This document shows, piece after piece, positions 54,187 through 64,000 of a stretch of DNA of 64,000 nucleotides. Source of the DNA: Pirellulales bacterium (lineage in GTDB: Bacteria > Planctomycetota > Planctomycetia > Pirellulales > Lacipirellulaceae); contig JAKVCC010000003.1 in the NCBI GenBank assembly GCA_022448265.1, forward strand, positions 1 through 64,000, written 5' to 3'. Below the pieces are notes generated by a model. The model did not search any database and was not told the origin of the DNA. It saw nothing but the letters and a program-made list of their open reading frames with translations. Position numbers and translations under genes: made by a program. Positions within the stretch are counted from its first letter, which is position 1. The number at the start of each line of letters is the position of its first letter.

Positions 54187-55131
54187 ATGCAACTCAAGTC
54201 TCTGAAAATATTCTGCGACATCGTCCGTTGCCGTAGTTTTTCGCGCGCGGCAGACGAAAATGGAATCTCGCAGTCGAGTGCCAGCCAGGTAGTCCATCAA
54301 TTGGAAGACCACCTGAACGCCCAACTGCTCGATCGCTCGAAGCGCCCCTTCGTGCTAACTCCTGCCGGCGAGCGTTACTACAAAGGCTGCCGCCAAGTTG
54401 TCAGACAATTGGCCAGCCTAGAGGCTGAAGTGCGAACCATCCGCGACGAGTGCGCCGGACAACTGACGGTGGCTTCGATCTATTCGGCCGGCCTGGCGCA
54501 TATGAGCGTTTTCATTCGACGTTTCTCGGCGAAGTACCCCGCCGCCCAAATCCGCTTGGACTACTTGCATCCGGAACGAGTGTGTCTGGCAGTCGAAGAA
54601 GGTGATGTCGATCTGGGTATCGTTAGTTATCCAGAAGAAACTCGCACACTGAAAACACTGCCTTGGCGACAAGAGGCGATGGTCATTGTCTGCCATCCAC
54701 AACATCGCCTGGCTCAGGAACAAACAGTGCCGTGGGCAGCTCTCGCCGGCGAATCCTTTGTCGCATTTGAGGCGAATCTGCGCATTCGAGCAGAAATCGA
54801 TCGTGCCTTGATTGTGCATAAGATCGATGTGAACGTGGCGCTCGAATTTGATAATATTGAAACGATAAAACGGGCCATCGAAATCGACGAAGGCATTAGT
54901 ATCTTGCCTGAGCCGACCGTGGCGGGAGAAGTGGCATCCGGGCGGCTTGCAACCGTGGGATTTGCGATCGACCCGCTCGAGCGGCCCTTGGGTATCCTCA
55001 GCCGTCGCGAACGCCAACAGGGAACGATTGGTCATCAATTCGTCAAAATGCTGCAAGAGGATGCTGGATTTTGTGCGACCCCAAGCAATCTCCCCAGACT
55101 AGCACTATCGGTGCCGGCCAAGTCCTTTTGA
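54187..55131 (+). CDS. LysR-type transcriptional regulator
   Basis: 314 residues from ATG 54187. The N-terminal winged helix-turn-helix reads MQLKSLKIFCDIVRCRSFSR, then AADENGISQSSASQVVHQLE and LLDRSKRPFVLTPAGERYY, the LysR DNA-binding signature. The effector domain covers residues about 90-300 (GQLTVASIYSAGLAHMSVF; EEGDVDLGIVSYPEE). It lies only 60 bases upstream of gltB on the same strand, so it is probably the first gene of a gltBD operon and a candidate regulator of nitrogen assimilation. Autoregulation and the co-inducer are inference. GltC of Bacillus is a LysR regulator of gltAB, but divergently encoded. Confidence 0.9.
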   Translation: MQLKSLKIFCDIVRCRSFSRAADENGISQSSASQVVHQLEDHLNAQLLDRSKRPFVLTPAGERYYKGCRQVVRQLASLEAEVRTIRDECAGQLTVASIYSAGLAHMSVFIRRFSAKYPAAQIRLDYLHPERVCLAVEEGDVDLGIVSYPEETRTLKTLPWRQEAMVIVCHPQHRLAQEQTVPWAALAGESFVAFEANLRIRAEIDRALIVHKIDVNVALEFDNIETIKRAIEIDEGISILPEPTVAGEVASGRLATVGFAIDPLERPLGILSRRERQQGTIGHQFVKMLQEDAGFCATPSNLPRLALSVPAKSF

Positions 55132-55191
55132 ACTGCCTACCGGGCGTAACGACAACGAAACCAAGCCAGTTAAATTTTTGGGAAACTTAAG

Positions 55192-58100
55192 ATGGAAAAC
55201 CGTAAATATCCGCCATCGCTGCCACCCAAGCAGGGCCTGTACGACCCGGCCAACGAACACGATTCGTGTGGCGTAGGCTTCGTGGCTCACATCAAGGGTG
55301 AACGCAGCCATCAAATTCTGATCGATGCGGAAGAAATATTGCGCAATATGGATCATCGGGGTGCTTGTGGTTGCGAGCCCAACACGGGAGATGGGGCAGG
55401 AATACTAACCGCGCTCCCACATGCGTTTTTACAAAAGGTTGTAAAAGCCGACTTGGGTCTCGACTTGCCTCCGGCCGGTAGCTTCGCTGCGGGCAATGTG
55501 TTTCTTCCCCAGGTGGCCACCGAACGGGAAAAATGCAAGGCCGTCTTTGCCGATCTCGTCGCGGCTGAGGGGCAAGAGCTGCTAGGTTGGCGCAGCGTGC
55601 CAACGGCGAAGGAAGATGCCAATATTGGCCCCACTGCGGCCGCCGGTGAACCGGTCGTTGAGCAGCCTATTATTGCCGCGGCCAATGGCCTTTCGAGCGA
55701 CCAGTTTGAGCGTCAGCTCTACCAGATTCGCAAACAGGTGAGCCGCCAGCTGCGGACGGACGATTCGCTCAGCCAAGCAAAAATGTTCTATGTCTGCTCC
55801 CTATCGACGAAGGTGATTATTTACAAGGGAATGCTCAGCACGGAGCAGCTGCTCGCCTATTTCCCGGATCTCTCAGATCCTGACTATACAAGCCATCTGG
55901 CGATGGTGCATTCACGGTTCTCTACCAACACATTCCCTTCCTGGGACCGCGCCCAACCCCTGAGATTCATGAGCCACAACGGGGAAATCAACACTTTACG
56001 CGGAAACATGAATTGGATGCGTGCGCGCGAAGGCGTTGCCGAAAGCCCAATATTCGGCAGTGATCTGCAAAAGCAATTTCCTGTCGTTGAACCCGACTGC
56101 AGCGACTCTGGAACCTTTGACAACGTGCTAGAGTTCCTGCTGATGAACGGCCGGACGCTTCAAGAAGCCGTAATGATGATGGTTCCCGAGGCGTGGCAAA
56201 ACCATGAGACCATGTCGGAAGAGAAGCGTGCTTTCTACGAATATAATTCCTGCTTGATGGAGCCTTGGGATGGCCCAGCTTCGGTGGCATTTACCGACGG
56301 AAAATACATTGGTGCCGTACTCGATCGCAACGGGCTGCGACCGTCTCGTTACTATATCACGCACGACGACCGGGTCATCATGGCTAGCGAAGCCGGCGTG
56401 CTGCCCACCGTAGCGCCTGAAAACGTCAAGGCCAAAGGGCGCCTGCAGCCAGGACGCATGTTCCTGGTCGATTTTGAGCAGGGACGCATGATTCCAGACG
56501 ACGAGCTCAAAAATGAGTTTGCTTCACGGCAGCCCTATGGCAAATGGCTACAGGACGAGCGGATCGAGCTGAATGAGTTGGCGCTCCAGAAGGAACCCCA
56601 TGGATTCGATAGCGACACATTGCTCAGTCGTATGCAAGCCTTTGGCTTCACAGTTGAGACCATGCAATTCATGCTGCTGCCGCTCATAAAGGTTGAGAAG
56701 GATCCGATTGGTTCCATGGGTAACGACTCCTGCCTGGCATGCTTGAGTGACAAGCCGCGCATGCTTTACGATTATTTTCGCCAGCTCTTTGCCCAGGTGA
56801 CCAATCCGGCAATCGACTCGATCCGTGAAGAAGTGATCATGTCGGTGGAGTGCTACATCGGTCCCGAACAAAACCTGCTGGAAACCACTGATAAACACGC
56901 CCATCGATTACGGCTGCCCCATCCGATCCTGTCCAACGAGCAGCTCGCCGCCCTCAAGCATATTGCCGACGATCAAGAAAAAGGGCGCGGCTGGAAGACC
57001 AAAACAATCGACATTACCTGGCCGCGCAGTGCCGGCAAGGGGGGGATGTCCAAGGCACTTGACCGCATTTGCGCGGAATCCGAAGCCGCCGTTGATGCGG
57101 GCTATTCGCTTGTGGTGCTGTCCGATCGAGCTGTTTCGGCCGACAACGTCCCCCTAAGCGCTCTCTTGGCGACCGGTGCGGTACACCACCACCTAGTACA
57201 GACAACCAAGCGAACACGAGTCGGCATTATTATTGAAACGGGGGAAGCTCGCGAGGTACACCACCATTGTTTATTAGTCGGCTACGGTGCCGACGGCATC
57301 AATCCTTATTTGGCATTTGAAGCGCTCTGGCAAGCCCGTCGCGACGGCTTGCTCAACTCGGGCGAAACCGACTCTGCAGCTGAAGAATCTGGCAAAGGGC
57401 ATTCGCACCAATCCATTGATTCGGGGGGCAACAGCGAAGTCGTCAATTCTGTTACCGCCGCTGATCATGCGCTAGTGGCACGCTACCGCAAAGGAGTCGC
57501 GAAGGGCATGCTCAAGGTGATGGCAAAAATTGGCATCTCCACATTGCAGAGTTACAAAGGTGCCCAGATTTTTGAGGCGATTGGCCTGCAAGACGAAATC
57601 GTCGATCGCGCGTTTGTTGGCACCGCCAGCCGTATCCAGGGTGTCGATTTCGACATCTTGGAGGAAGAGGCTTTGCGCCGGCACGCCCTGGGTTATCCCG
57701 AAAGCAAAACGGGCATGCTACCCTTGCTCCCCAACCCGGGCGAATTCCACTGGCGAGCCGAGGGAGAACGGCACATGTGGGATCCGCAGTCGATTGCCGA
57801 CATTCAAACGGCCGCGCGCAACGGAGACCAAGACGCCTACCGCCGATTTGCCGATCATATCAACCACGATGCACAAACGCGGTGCCAGCTTCGCGGCTTG
57901 CTTAAATTCAAGGACAGCGATGCCGGTCCGATTCCACTCGAAGAGGTCCAAGAGGCCAAAGAGATCGTCAAAAGATTTTGCACAGGAGCCATGTCGTTCG
58001 GCTCAATTTCCGCTGAATCGCATGAGTCACTTGCGATTGCGATGAACCGCCTGGGCGGCAAAAGCAACACGGGTGAAGGAGGCGAAGATCCAGCACGCTT

Positions 58101-59871
58101 CGATCCGCTTGCCAACGGCGATTCCAAGCGATCGGCGATCAAACAAGTTGCTTCTGGCCGATTCGGGGTAACGATCAATTATCTCACCAATGCCGACGAA
58201 CTGCAGATCAAGATTTCCCAAGGCGCAAAACCGGGCGAGGGGGGCGAGCTACCTGGTCGCAAAGTCGACGAAACCATCGCCCGCATTCGCTACTCGACAC
58301 CCGGCGTTGGTCTGATCAGCCCGCCGCCCCATCATGACATTTATTCGATCGAAGATCTCAAACAATTGATCCACGATCTGAAAAACGCAAACCGCGCGGC
58401 TCGTGTCAGCGTCAAGCTGGTGGCAGAAGTTGGGGTTGGCACGATTGCCGCTGGCGTGGCCAAGGGCTTTGCCGACCACATTCTTATTTCTGGCGATGGT
58501 GGTGGCACAGGCGCGTCGCCGCTTACCAGCATCAAGCACGCGGGATTGCCGTGGGAGCTGGGCATCGCTGAAACACACCAAACGCTTGTGCTGAACGACC
58601 TGCGCAGCCGCGTCGTGCTGCAAACCGACGGAGGCCTTAAGACCGGTCGCGACGTCGCGATTGCCGCCATGCTCGGGGCGGAAGAATTCGGATTTTCGAC
58701 GGCTCCCCTTATCACGATGGGCTGCATCATGATGCGCAAGTGCCATCTCAACACGTGCCCGGTGGGGATCGCGACGCAAGATCCCGAACTCCGCAAGAAA
58801 TTTTCAGGAAAACCTGAGTATGTGGTGAATTATTTGTTTATGGTCGCTGAAGAATTGCGGGAAATCATGGCCCAACTGGGATTCCAATCGATCGACGAAA
58901 TGGTAGGGCGGGTCGACTGCTTGGAAACCAACGAAGCAATTTCGCACTGGAAGGCCGATGGTCTAGATCTTACCGACTTGCTGTCGCCCATCGAAACACC
59001 GTACCCTAACGCAGGCCGCTATTGCACGCAGGGACAAGACCATGGACTGGACCTGTCGCTCGACACCACCAAGCTGCTGGACCTTGCCAAACCGGCTTTG
59101 GAAAAAGGAACAAAAGTGCGGGCCGAATTGCCGATCATCAATACCAATCGCACGGTCGGCACGATTCTTTCCAACGAAATTTGCAAGGCCCATGGGGCCG
59201 ATTGCCTGCCAGACGACACAGTCCACTTCAAGTTTTACGGCTCGGCAGGGCAGAGCATGGGTGCGTTTCTAGCCCGAGGCGTGACGCTGGAACTCGAAGG
59301 AGACGGCAACGATTACATCGGCAAAGGTCTTTCCGGTGGCCGGATCGTCATCTATCCGCCCAAAGATTCAACATTTGTTGCAGCAGAAAACATCATTGTC
59401 GGCAACGTTTGCCTGTACGGCGCCACCGGCGGGCAAGCCTTTTTTCGCGGCCAGGCGGCCGAACGCTTTGCCGTGCGCAACAGTGGCGCACTCACGGTAA
59501 TTGAAGGCGTCGGCGACCATGCCTGCGAGTACATGACCGGCGGCCGCGTCGTTGTGCTGGGGCCCACCGGCCGCAATTTTGCGGCAGGCATGAGCGGTGG
59601 CATCGCCTACGTGTGGGACCCGGATAGAACATTTCTGCTAAACTGCAACCTGGGCATGGTGGAGTTAGAAAACGTTGTTGAAAACGACGACGTCGCTCAG
59701 TTGAGGGAATTGATTGAACTGCACCACAACTACACAGAATCGTCCGCTGCGGCTGACATCCTCGACCGCTGGGAAGAGACCTTGCCCCAGTTCGTAAAGG
59801 TAATGCCGACGGACTACAAGCGCGTGTTAGAGGAGCAAAAAATGAAGGTGGAAATTCCGGACACGGTTTAG
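55192..59871 (+). CDS. gltB: Glutamate synthase, large (alpha) subunit
   Basis: 1559 residues. A roughly 25-residue propeptide precedes Cys26 (HDSCGVGFVAH), the N-terminal nucleophile of the Ntn-type glutaminase domain. It is followed by HSRFSTNTFPSWDRAQPLR and HNGEINTLRGNMNWMRAREG. The central and FMN-binding synthase domains contain SGDGGGTGASPLTSIKHAGL and the 3Fe-4S cysteines in CIMMRKCHLNTCPVGIATQ. A beta-helix domain with repeated G-rich turns (GLSGGRIVIYPP, GATGGQAFFRGQAAERFAVR) ends it. A low-complexity insert (ETDSAAEESGKGHSHQS) lies around residue 730. Together with GltD it makes two glutamates from glutamine and 2-oxoglutarate. ATG 55192. Confidence 0.97.
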   Translation: MENRKYPPSLPPKQGLYDPANEHDSCGVGFVAHIKGERSHQILIDAEEILRNMDHRGACGCEPNTGDGAGILTALPHAFLQKVVKADLGLDLPPAGSFAAGNVFLPQVATEREKCKAVFADLVAAEGQELLGWRSVPTAKEDANIGPTAAAGEPVVEQPIIAAANGLSSDQFERQLYQIRKQVSRQLRTDDSLSQAKMFYVCSLSTKVIIYKGMLSTEQLLAYFPDLSDPDYTSHLAMVHSRFSTNTFPSWDRAQPLRFMSHNGEINTLRGNMNWMRAREGVAESPIFGSDLQKQFPVVEPDCSDSGTFDNVLEFLLMNGRTLQEAVMMMVPEAWQNHETMSEEKRAFYEYNSCLMEPWDGPASVAFTDGKYIGAVLDRNGLRPSRYYITHDDRVIMASEAGVLPTVAPENVKAKGRLQPGRMFLVDFEQGRMIPDDELKNEFASRQPYGKWLQDERIELNELALQKEPHGFDSDTLLSRMQAFGFTVETMQFMLLPLIKVEKDPIGSMGNDSCLACLSDKPRMLYDYFRQLFAQVTNPAIDSIREEVIMSVECYIGPEQNLLETTDKHAHRLRLPHPILSNEQLAALKHIADDQEKGRGWKTKTIDITWPRSAGKGGMSKALDRICAESEAAVDAGYSLVVLSDRAVSADNVPLSALLATGAVHHHLVQTTKRTRVGIIIETGEAREVHHHCLLVGYGADGINPYLAFEALWQARRDGLLNSGETDSAAEESGKGHSHQSIDSGGNSEVVNSVTAADHALVARYRKGVAKGMLKVMAKIGISTLQSYKGAQIFEAIGLQDEIVDRAFVGTASRIQGVDFDILEEEALRRHALGYPESKTGMLPLLPNPGEFHWRAEGERHMWDPQSIADIQTAARNGDQDAYRRFADHINHDAQTRCQLRGLLKFKDSDAGPIPLEEVQEAKEIVKRFCTGAMSFGSISAESHESLAIAMNRLGGKSNTGEGGEDPARFDPLANGDSKRSAIKQVASGRFGVTINYLTNADELQIKISQGAKPGEGGELPGRKVDETIARIRYSTPGVGLISPPPHHDIYSIEDLKQLIHDLKNANRAARVSVKLVAEVGVGTIAAGVAKGFADHILISGDGGGTGASPLTSIKHAGLPWELGIAETHQTLVLNDLRSRVVLQTDGGLKTGRDVAIAAMLGAEEFGFSTAPLITMGCIMMRKCHLNTCPVGIATQDPELRKKFSGKPEYVVNYLFMVAEELREIMAQLGFQSIDEMVGRVDCLETNEAISHWKADGLDLTDLLSPIETPYPNAGRYCTQGQDHGLDLSLDTTKLLDLAKPALEKGTKVRAELPIINTNRTVGTILSNEICKAHGADCLPDDTVHFKFYGSAGQSMGAFLARGVTLELEGDGNDYIGKGLSGGRIVIYPPKDSTFVAAENIIVGNVCLYGATGGQAFFRGQAAERFAVRNSGALTVIEGVGDHACEYMTGGRVVVLGPTGRNFAAGMSGGIAYVWDPDRTFLLNCNLGMVELENVVENDDVAQLRELIELHHNYTESSAAADILDRWEETLPQFVKVMPTDYKRVLEEQKMKVEIPDTV

Positions 59872-59919
59872 AAAAACGAACACAAACAACTAGCAATTCA
59901 GACCTTTCGACAAAACATT

Positions 59920-61509
<1,590 letters not shown>

Positions 61510-61685
61510 GCGAGGAGTGTTCGGGCGGGGAGGATAATCTGGCGCGTCCACCATAGCGAAACTATGATGCGCGGGCTTACCGCACGGAGAGGCGTCTTGC
61601 GCATCACCTTTCTCCGCCACGGTCTAGCTGCTATCCTACACACCATGGTCATTCGATTTTCATCATTCGGACTTTCGAGCTGCGC

Positions 61686-61910
61686 ATGAAAGCACGTAAT
61701 CGTCGGATCGGCTTAATTTTGTTCTTGCTGTACCTGGCGCTCTACGGCGGCTTTGTGCTACTCAATGCTTTCTCGCCAAAAACCATGGAGACAACTCCGC
61801 TGGCGGGTATCAACTTTGCCATTCTCTATGGCTTCGCGCTCATTGTCGCGGCTTTTGTGCTGGCATTGATCTACGGCAGGCTCTGCGGCCGCGGCAAGGA
61901 CCAGCCGTGA
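61686..61910 (+). CDS. DUF485 membrane protein, partner of an acetate-type symporter
   Basis: 74 residues with two transmembrane helices ([20 protein letters not shown] and [20 protein letters not shown]), the typical DUF485 layout. YjcH-type DUF485 proteins precede ActP in acetate uptake operons, and here its stop overlaps the symporter start by four bases (GTGA). Function is otherwise unknown; it probably stabilises or modulates the transporter. The ATG at 61686 gives the usual family length. Confidence 0.87.
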   Translation: MKARNRRIGLILFLLYLALYGGFVLLNAFSPKTMETTPLAGINFAILYGFALIVAAFVLALIYGRLCGRGKDQP

Positions 61911-63628
61911 TCTACTCGCCCTCGCCTATTGCCGTAGCCCTTTTCTTGATGTTCGTTGGCATCACTTTGGGCTTGAGTTTTTACCTGGGCAAACGGGCGA
62001 AATCATCCGAGGGATACTTTGCCGCCCACGGCCAAATCCCCTGGTTCGTCAATGGCGTCGCTTTCGCGGGTGACTATCTGTCGGCAGCGTCGTTTCTAGG
62101 TATCTGCGGCATGATTGCCTTTCACGGTTACGACGGATTTCTCTACTCAATCGGCTTTCTAGCGGGCTGGGTGGTCGCACTGTTTGTCGTGGCCGAGCCG
62201 ATGAAGCGGCTGGGAAAGTTCACGTTTGCTGATGCGCTCAACGCAAGGTTTGACTCCCGCGGCATCAAGCTGGCGGCGGGCATCAGCACACTGGCCGTGA
62301 GCATATTTTACCTGATCCCGCAAATGGTAGGCGCCGGGGTGCTCGTGCAACCTCTGCTGGGCCTGCCTCACTGGGCCGGCGTGGTTATAGTCGGAGCTGT
62401 GGTTATCACCATCGTCGTAACCGCCGGCATGGTCTCCACTACCTGGGTGCAGTTCCTCAAAGGTTCGCTCCTAGTCATTTTTAGCGCCGTGCTCACCGTG
62501 ATGATTCTGCAGCGCGGTTTTGAAGTACAGACCAACCCCGCTGAACAGCAAACGGTTACCACTACCGCTGATGGAACATTAGTAAACGGCATGCCACTTG
62601 GCGACGGGCCGGGACAAAACTCGTTAGCACCCGTAGGGCACATCAGTAAGTTGCCGGGGGGTATCACCAAAACAGGCCCCGTCGGTCCCTTGGAGTTTTT
62701 TAGCACCCTGCAAGATAGCGAAATTGTTCTCTGGGTATCAAAAACAACCGCGTCTGCAGACGGCAGCCAAACCACCACCTACCACCCCCGGCCAACGCCG
62801 GGCAGCCAGGTGCTCCGCCCAGGTCAACACCCTAAATTCCGAGGCATTCGCGGCGACGCATTTGGTGACAAGCTAAACTTTCTGTCGCTTATGCTGGCGC
62901 TCTTTTGTGGCACCGCCTCGCTGCCTCACATTTTGATTCGCTACTACACCGTGAAAGACGAAGCCGCCGCTCGCAAAAGTACGATTGTTGGAATCGGTTG
63001 CATCGGTTTTTTTTACGTGCTGACTCTTTATATGGGATTGGGGGCAATGACAAGCGGTGCAATGGATGTTACCGATAGCAACATGGCAGCTCCCTTGTTG
63101 GCCCGCAGCATGAGTGAATTATTGTTTGCGATTATTTCTGCCATTGCTTTCACGACCGTACTAGGCACTGTAAGCGGGCTGATCCTGGCTTCGGCTGGGG
63201 CTGTCGCCCACGACTTGATCGGAAGTTTTTCCGCAACTCCGCTCACCGGCCAGGAGCAAGTGCGTATCGCCAAAATCGCTTCAGTAGTCGTGGGAATGAT
63301 TGCTATCGTGCTGGGAATCTTATTTCAGGAGCTCAACGTTGGCTATCTGGTTGGATGGGCTTTTAGTATTGCGGCTTCCGCCAACCTGCCAGCGCTAGTA
63401 ATGCTGCTGTTTTGGAAGGGCACGACAAAACAAGGCATTGTTGCCGCTATCATCGTGGGGATGACCAGTTCGCTCGCCTGGATTCTGTTGAGTGCCGACA
63501 CCTATGCCAAAGTCTATGGCCTACCGGCCGAAGACGCGCTAACGCCCTTTAGCCAGCCGGGCATTATTACTATCCCACTCGGGTTTGTTACGCTGATTCT
63601 TGTGTCGCTGTTAACCCGCAGGACATAG
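61907..63628 (+). CDS. actP: Sodium:solute symporter (ActP-like)
   Basis: 573 residues from GTG 61907, about 13 membrane helices. SSF-family features: FYLGKRAKSSEGYFAAHGQI, GDYLSAASFLGICGMIAFHG (the sodium-binding helix 1 region) and SLPHILIRYYTVKDEAAARK in the middle. A hydrophilic stretch of about 100 residues (205-300, with TTTADGTLVNGMPLGDG) sits between two helices, a known feature of some ActP relatives. Family knowledge and the DUF485 partner point to cation/acetate or other short-chain monocarboxylate uptake. The substrate cannot be settled from motifs. Confidence 0.87.
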   Translation: MIYSPSPIAVALFLMFVGITLGLSFYLGKRAKSSEGYFAAHGQIPWFVNGVAFAGDYLSAASFLGICGMIAFHGYDGFLYSIGFLAGWVVALFVVAEPMKRLGKFTFADALNARFDSRGIKLAAGISTLAVSIFYLIPQMVGAGVLVQPLLGLPHWAGVVIVGAVVITIVVTAGMVSTTWVQFLKGSLLVIFSAVLTVMILQRGFEVQTNPAEQQTVTTTADGTLVNGMPLGDGPGQNSLAPVGHISKLPGGITKTGPVGPLEFFSTLQDSEIVLWVSKTTASADGSQTTTYHPRPTPGSQVLRPGQHPKFRGIRGDAFGDKLNFLSLMLALFCGTASLPHILIRYYTVKDEAAARKSTIVGIGCIGFFYVLTLYMGLGAMTSGAMDVTDSNMAAPLLARSMSELLFAIISAIAFTTVLGTVSGLILASAGAVAHDLIGSFSATPLTGQEQVRIAKIASVVVGMIAIVLGILFQELNVGYLVGWAFSIAASANLPALVMLLFWKGTTKQGIVAAIIVGMTSSLAWILLSADTYAKVYGLPAEDALTPFSQPGIITIPLGFVTLILVSLLTRRT

Positions 63629-63708
63629 GCGCAGAGAGGGTGCGAAACTCCCTTGGGCGCGTGCTTCTGTGCGATCTTTGCGCTCAAACCCCCGTCAAGG
63701 ACTTCGTC

Positions 63709-64000
63709 ATGCAATCTCAAGCCGTGATCTTCGACGTCGACGGGGTACTGGTCGATTCCTACCAGGCCCACATGAGGAGCTGGCAGCAGATGCTTGCCGA
63801 ACACCAAATCGAGTTAACCGAAGACCAGTTTCGTACGACGTTTGGCCGCACATCGGCAGATATCCTGAGGGAATTGTGTGGCAATAAGTTTACCGAAACA
63901 GAGCGTTTGGCGATGGACGATCGCAAAGAAGCCCTCTATCGAGATTTAATCCGGGCGGCGTTTCCCGCCGTGGATGGGGCAAGGGAACTCATCGATGATC
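63709..64000 (+). CDS. HAD-superfamily hydrolase, beta-phosphoglucomutase-like (3' partial)
   Basis: The gene starts at ATG 63709 with AAGGA seven bases upstream and runs off the right edge with 97 codons visible. AVIFDVDGVLVDSYQAHMRS is the HAD nucleophile motif I (DxD), followed by a cap-domain-like helical region (FRTTFGRTSADILRELCG). It fits the PGM/phosphoglycolate-phosphatase subgroup; the remaining motifs lie outside the window, so the substrate is unknown. Confidence 0.85.
   Translation, partial: MQSQAVIFDVDGVLVDSYQAHMRSWQQMLAEHQIELTEDQFRTTFGRTSADILRELCGNKFTETERLAMDDRKEALYRDLIRAAFPAVDGARELIDD

Overview
The window comes from a member of the Planctomycetota, most likely a Pirellulales-type organism. 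The evidence is a set of protein families typical of that phylum: a DUF1559 prepilin-like protein followed by a small lipoprotein, a PSCyt1/DUF1549/DUF1553 cytochrome-type protein beside a DUF1501 protein, dockerin-like/PEP-CTERM C-termini on two exported proteins, LL-diaminopimelate aminotransferase, and a Ser/Thr-kinase-like membrane protein. Most of the sequence is chromosomal housekeeping DNA with short operons, many GTG/TTG starts and weak Shine-Dalgarno signals.

Layout. 1-12.2 kb: a 5'-truncated secreted pectate lyase, two RNA methyltransferases, folD and pgpA on the minus strand, a siroheme sulfite/nitrite reductase, a beta-hydroxyacid dehydrogenase, an exported cyclophilin, ribBA, and an exported esterase coupled to an unknown protein. 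12.5-16.6 kb: a 2-oxoacid:acceptor oxidoreductase (korA-korB) between two CBS-domain proteins, apparently one operon. 16.8-23.1 kb: DUF1559 protein plus lipoprotein, a small unknown ORF, dapL, a nitrilase remnant and gyrA. 23.8-24.8 kb: two small membrane proteins and tRNA-Arg(UCG). 24.8-27.1 kb: a probable decayed island bounded by a direct repeat of the tRNA 3' half, holding an oxidoreductase fragment, a transposase-like fragment and an unusual GH32 gene. 27.2-32.6 kb: a minus-strand operon of DUF1553, DUF1501 and phytanoyl-CoA-dioxygenase-like genes.

33-39 kb: a small membrane protein, a predicted membrane-anchored pseudokinase, and a compact FabZ-ACP-FabZ-KS fatty-acid-synthesis-like cluster, ending at a long hairpin opposite a cysteine-rich lipoprotein. 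40-50.4 kb: an MsbA-like ABC exporter, a COG0731-like radical SAM protein, UDP-glucose dehydrogenase, a PEP-CTERM protein with two aspartic-protease DTG motifs, a metallophosphoesterase and Lnt. 50.6-53.6 kb: an ABC-F ATPase and rsmD; rsmD carries an apparent in-frame insertion related to a short dispersed repeat. 54.2-64 kb: a LysR regulator directly upstream of gltB-gltD, a DUF485/ActP-type symporter pair and the start of a HAD hydrolase.

I see no CRISPR array, rRNA, intact insertion sequence, phage or classical defence cluster. The least conventional items are the CBS-flanked oxidoreductase operon, the pseudokinase, the bilobed PEP-CTERM aspartic protease, the four-gene acyl cluster and the tRNA-bounded island. 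All functional calls rest on reading motifs by eye; no database search was run.
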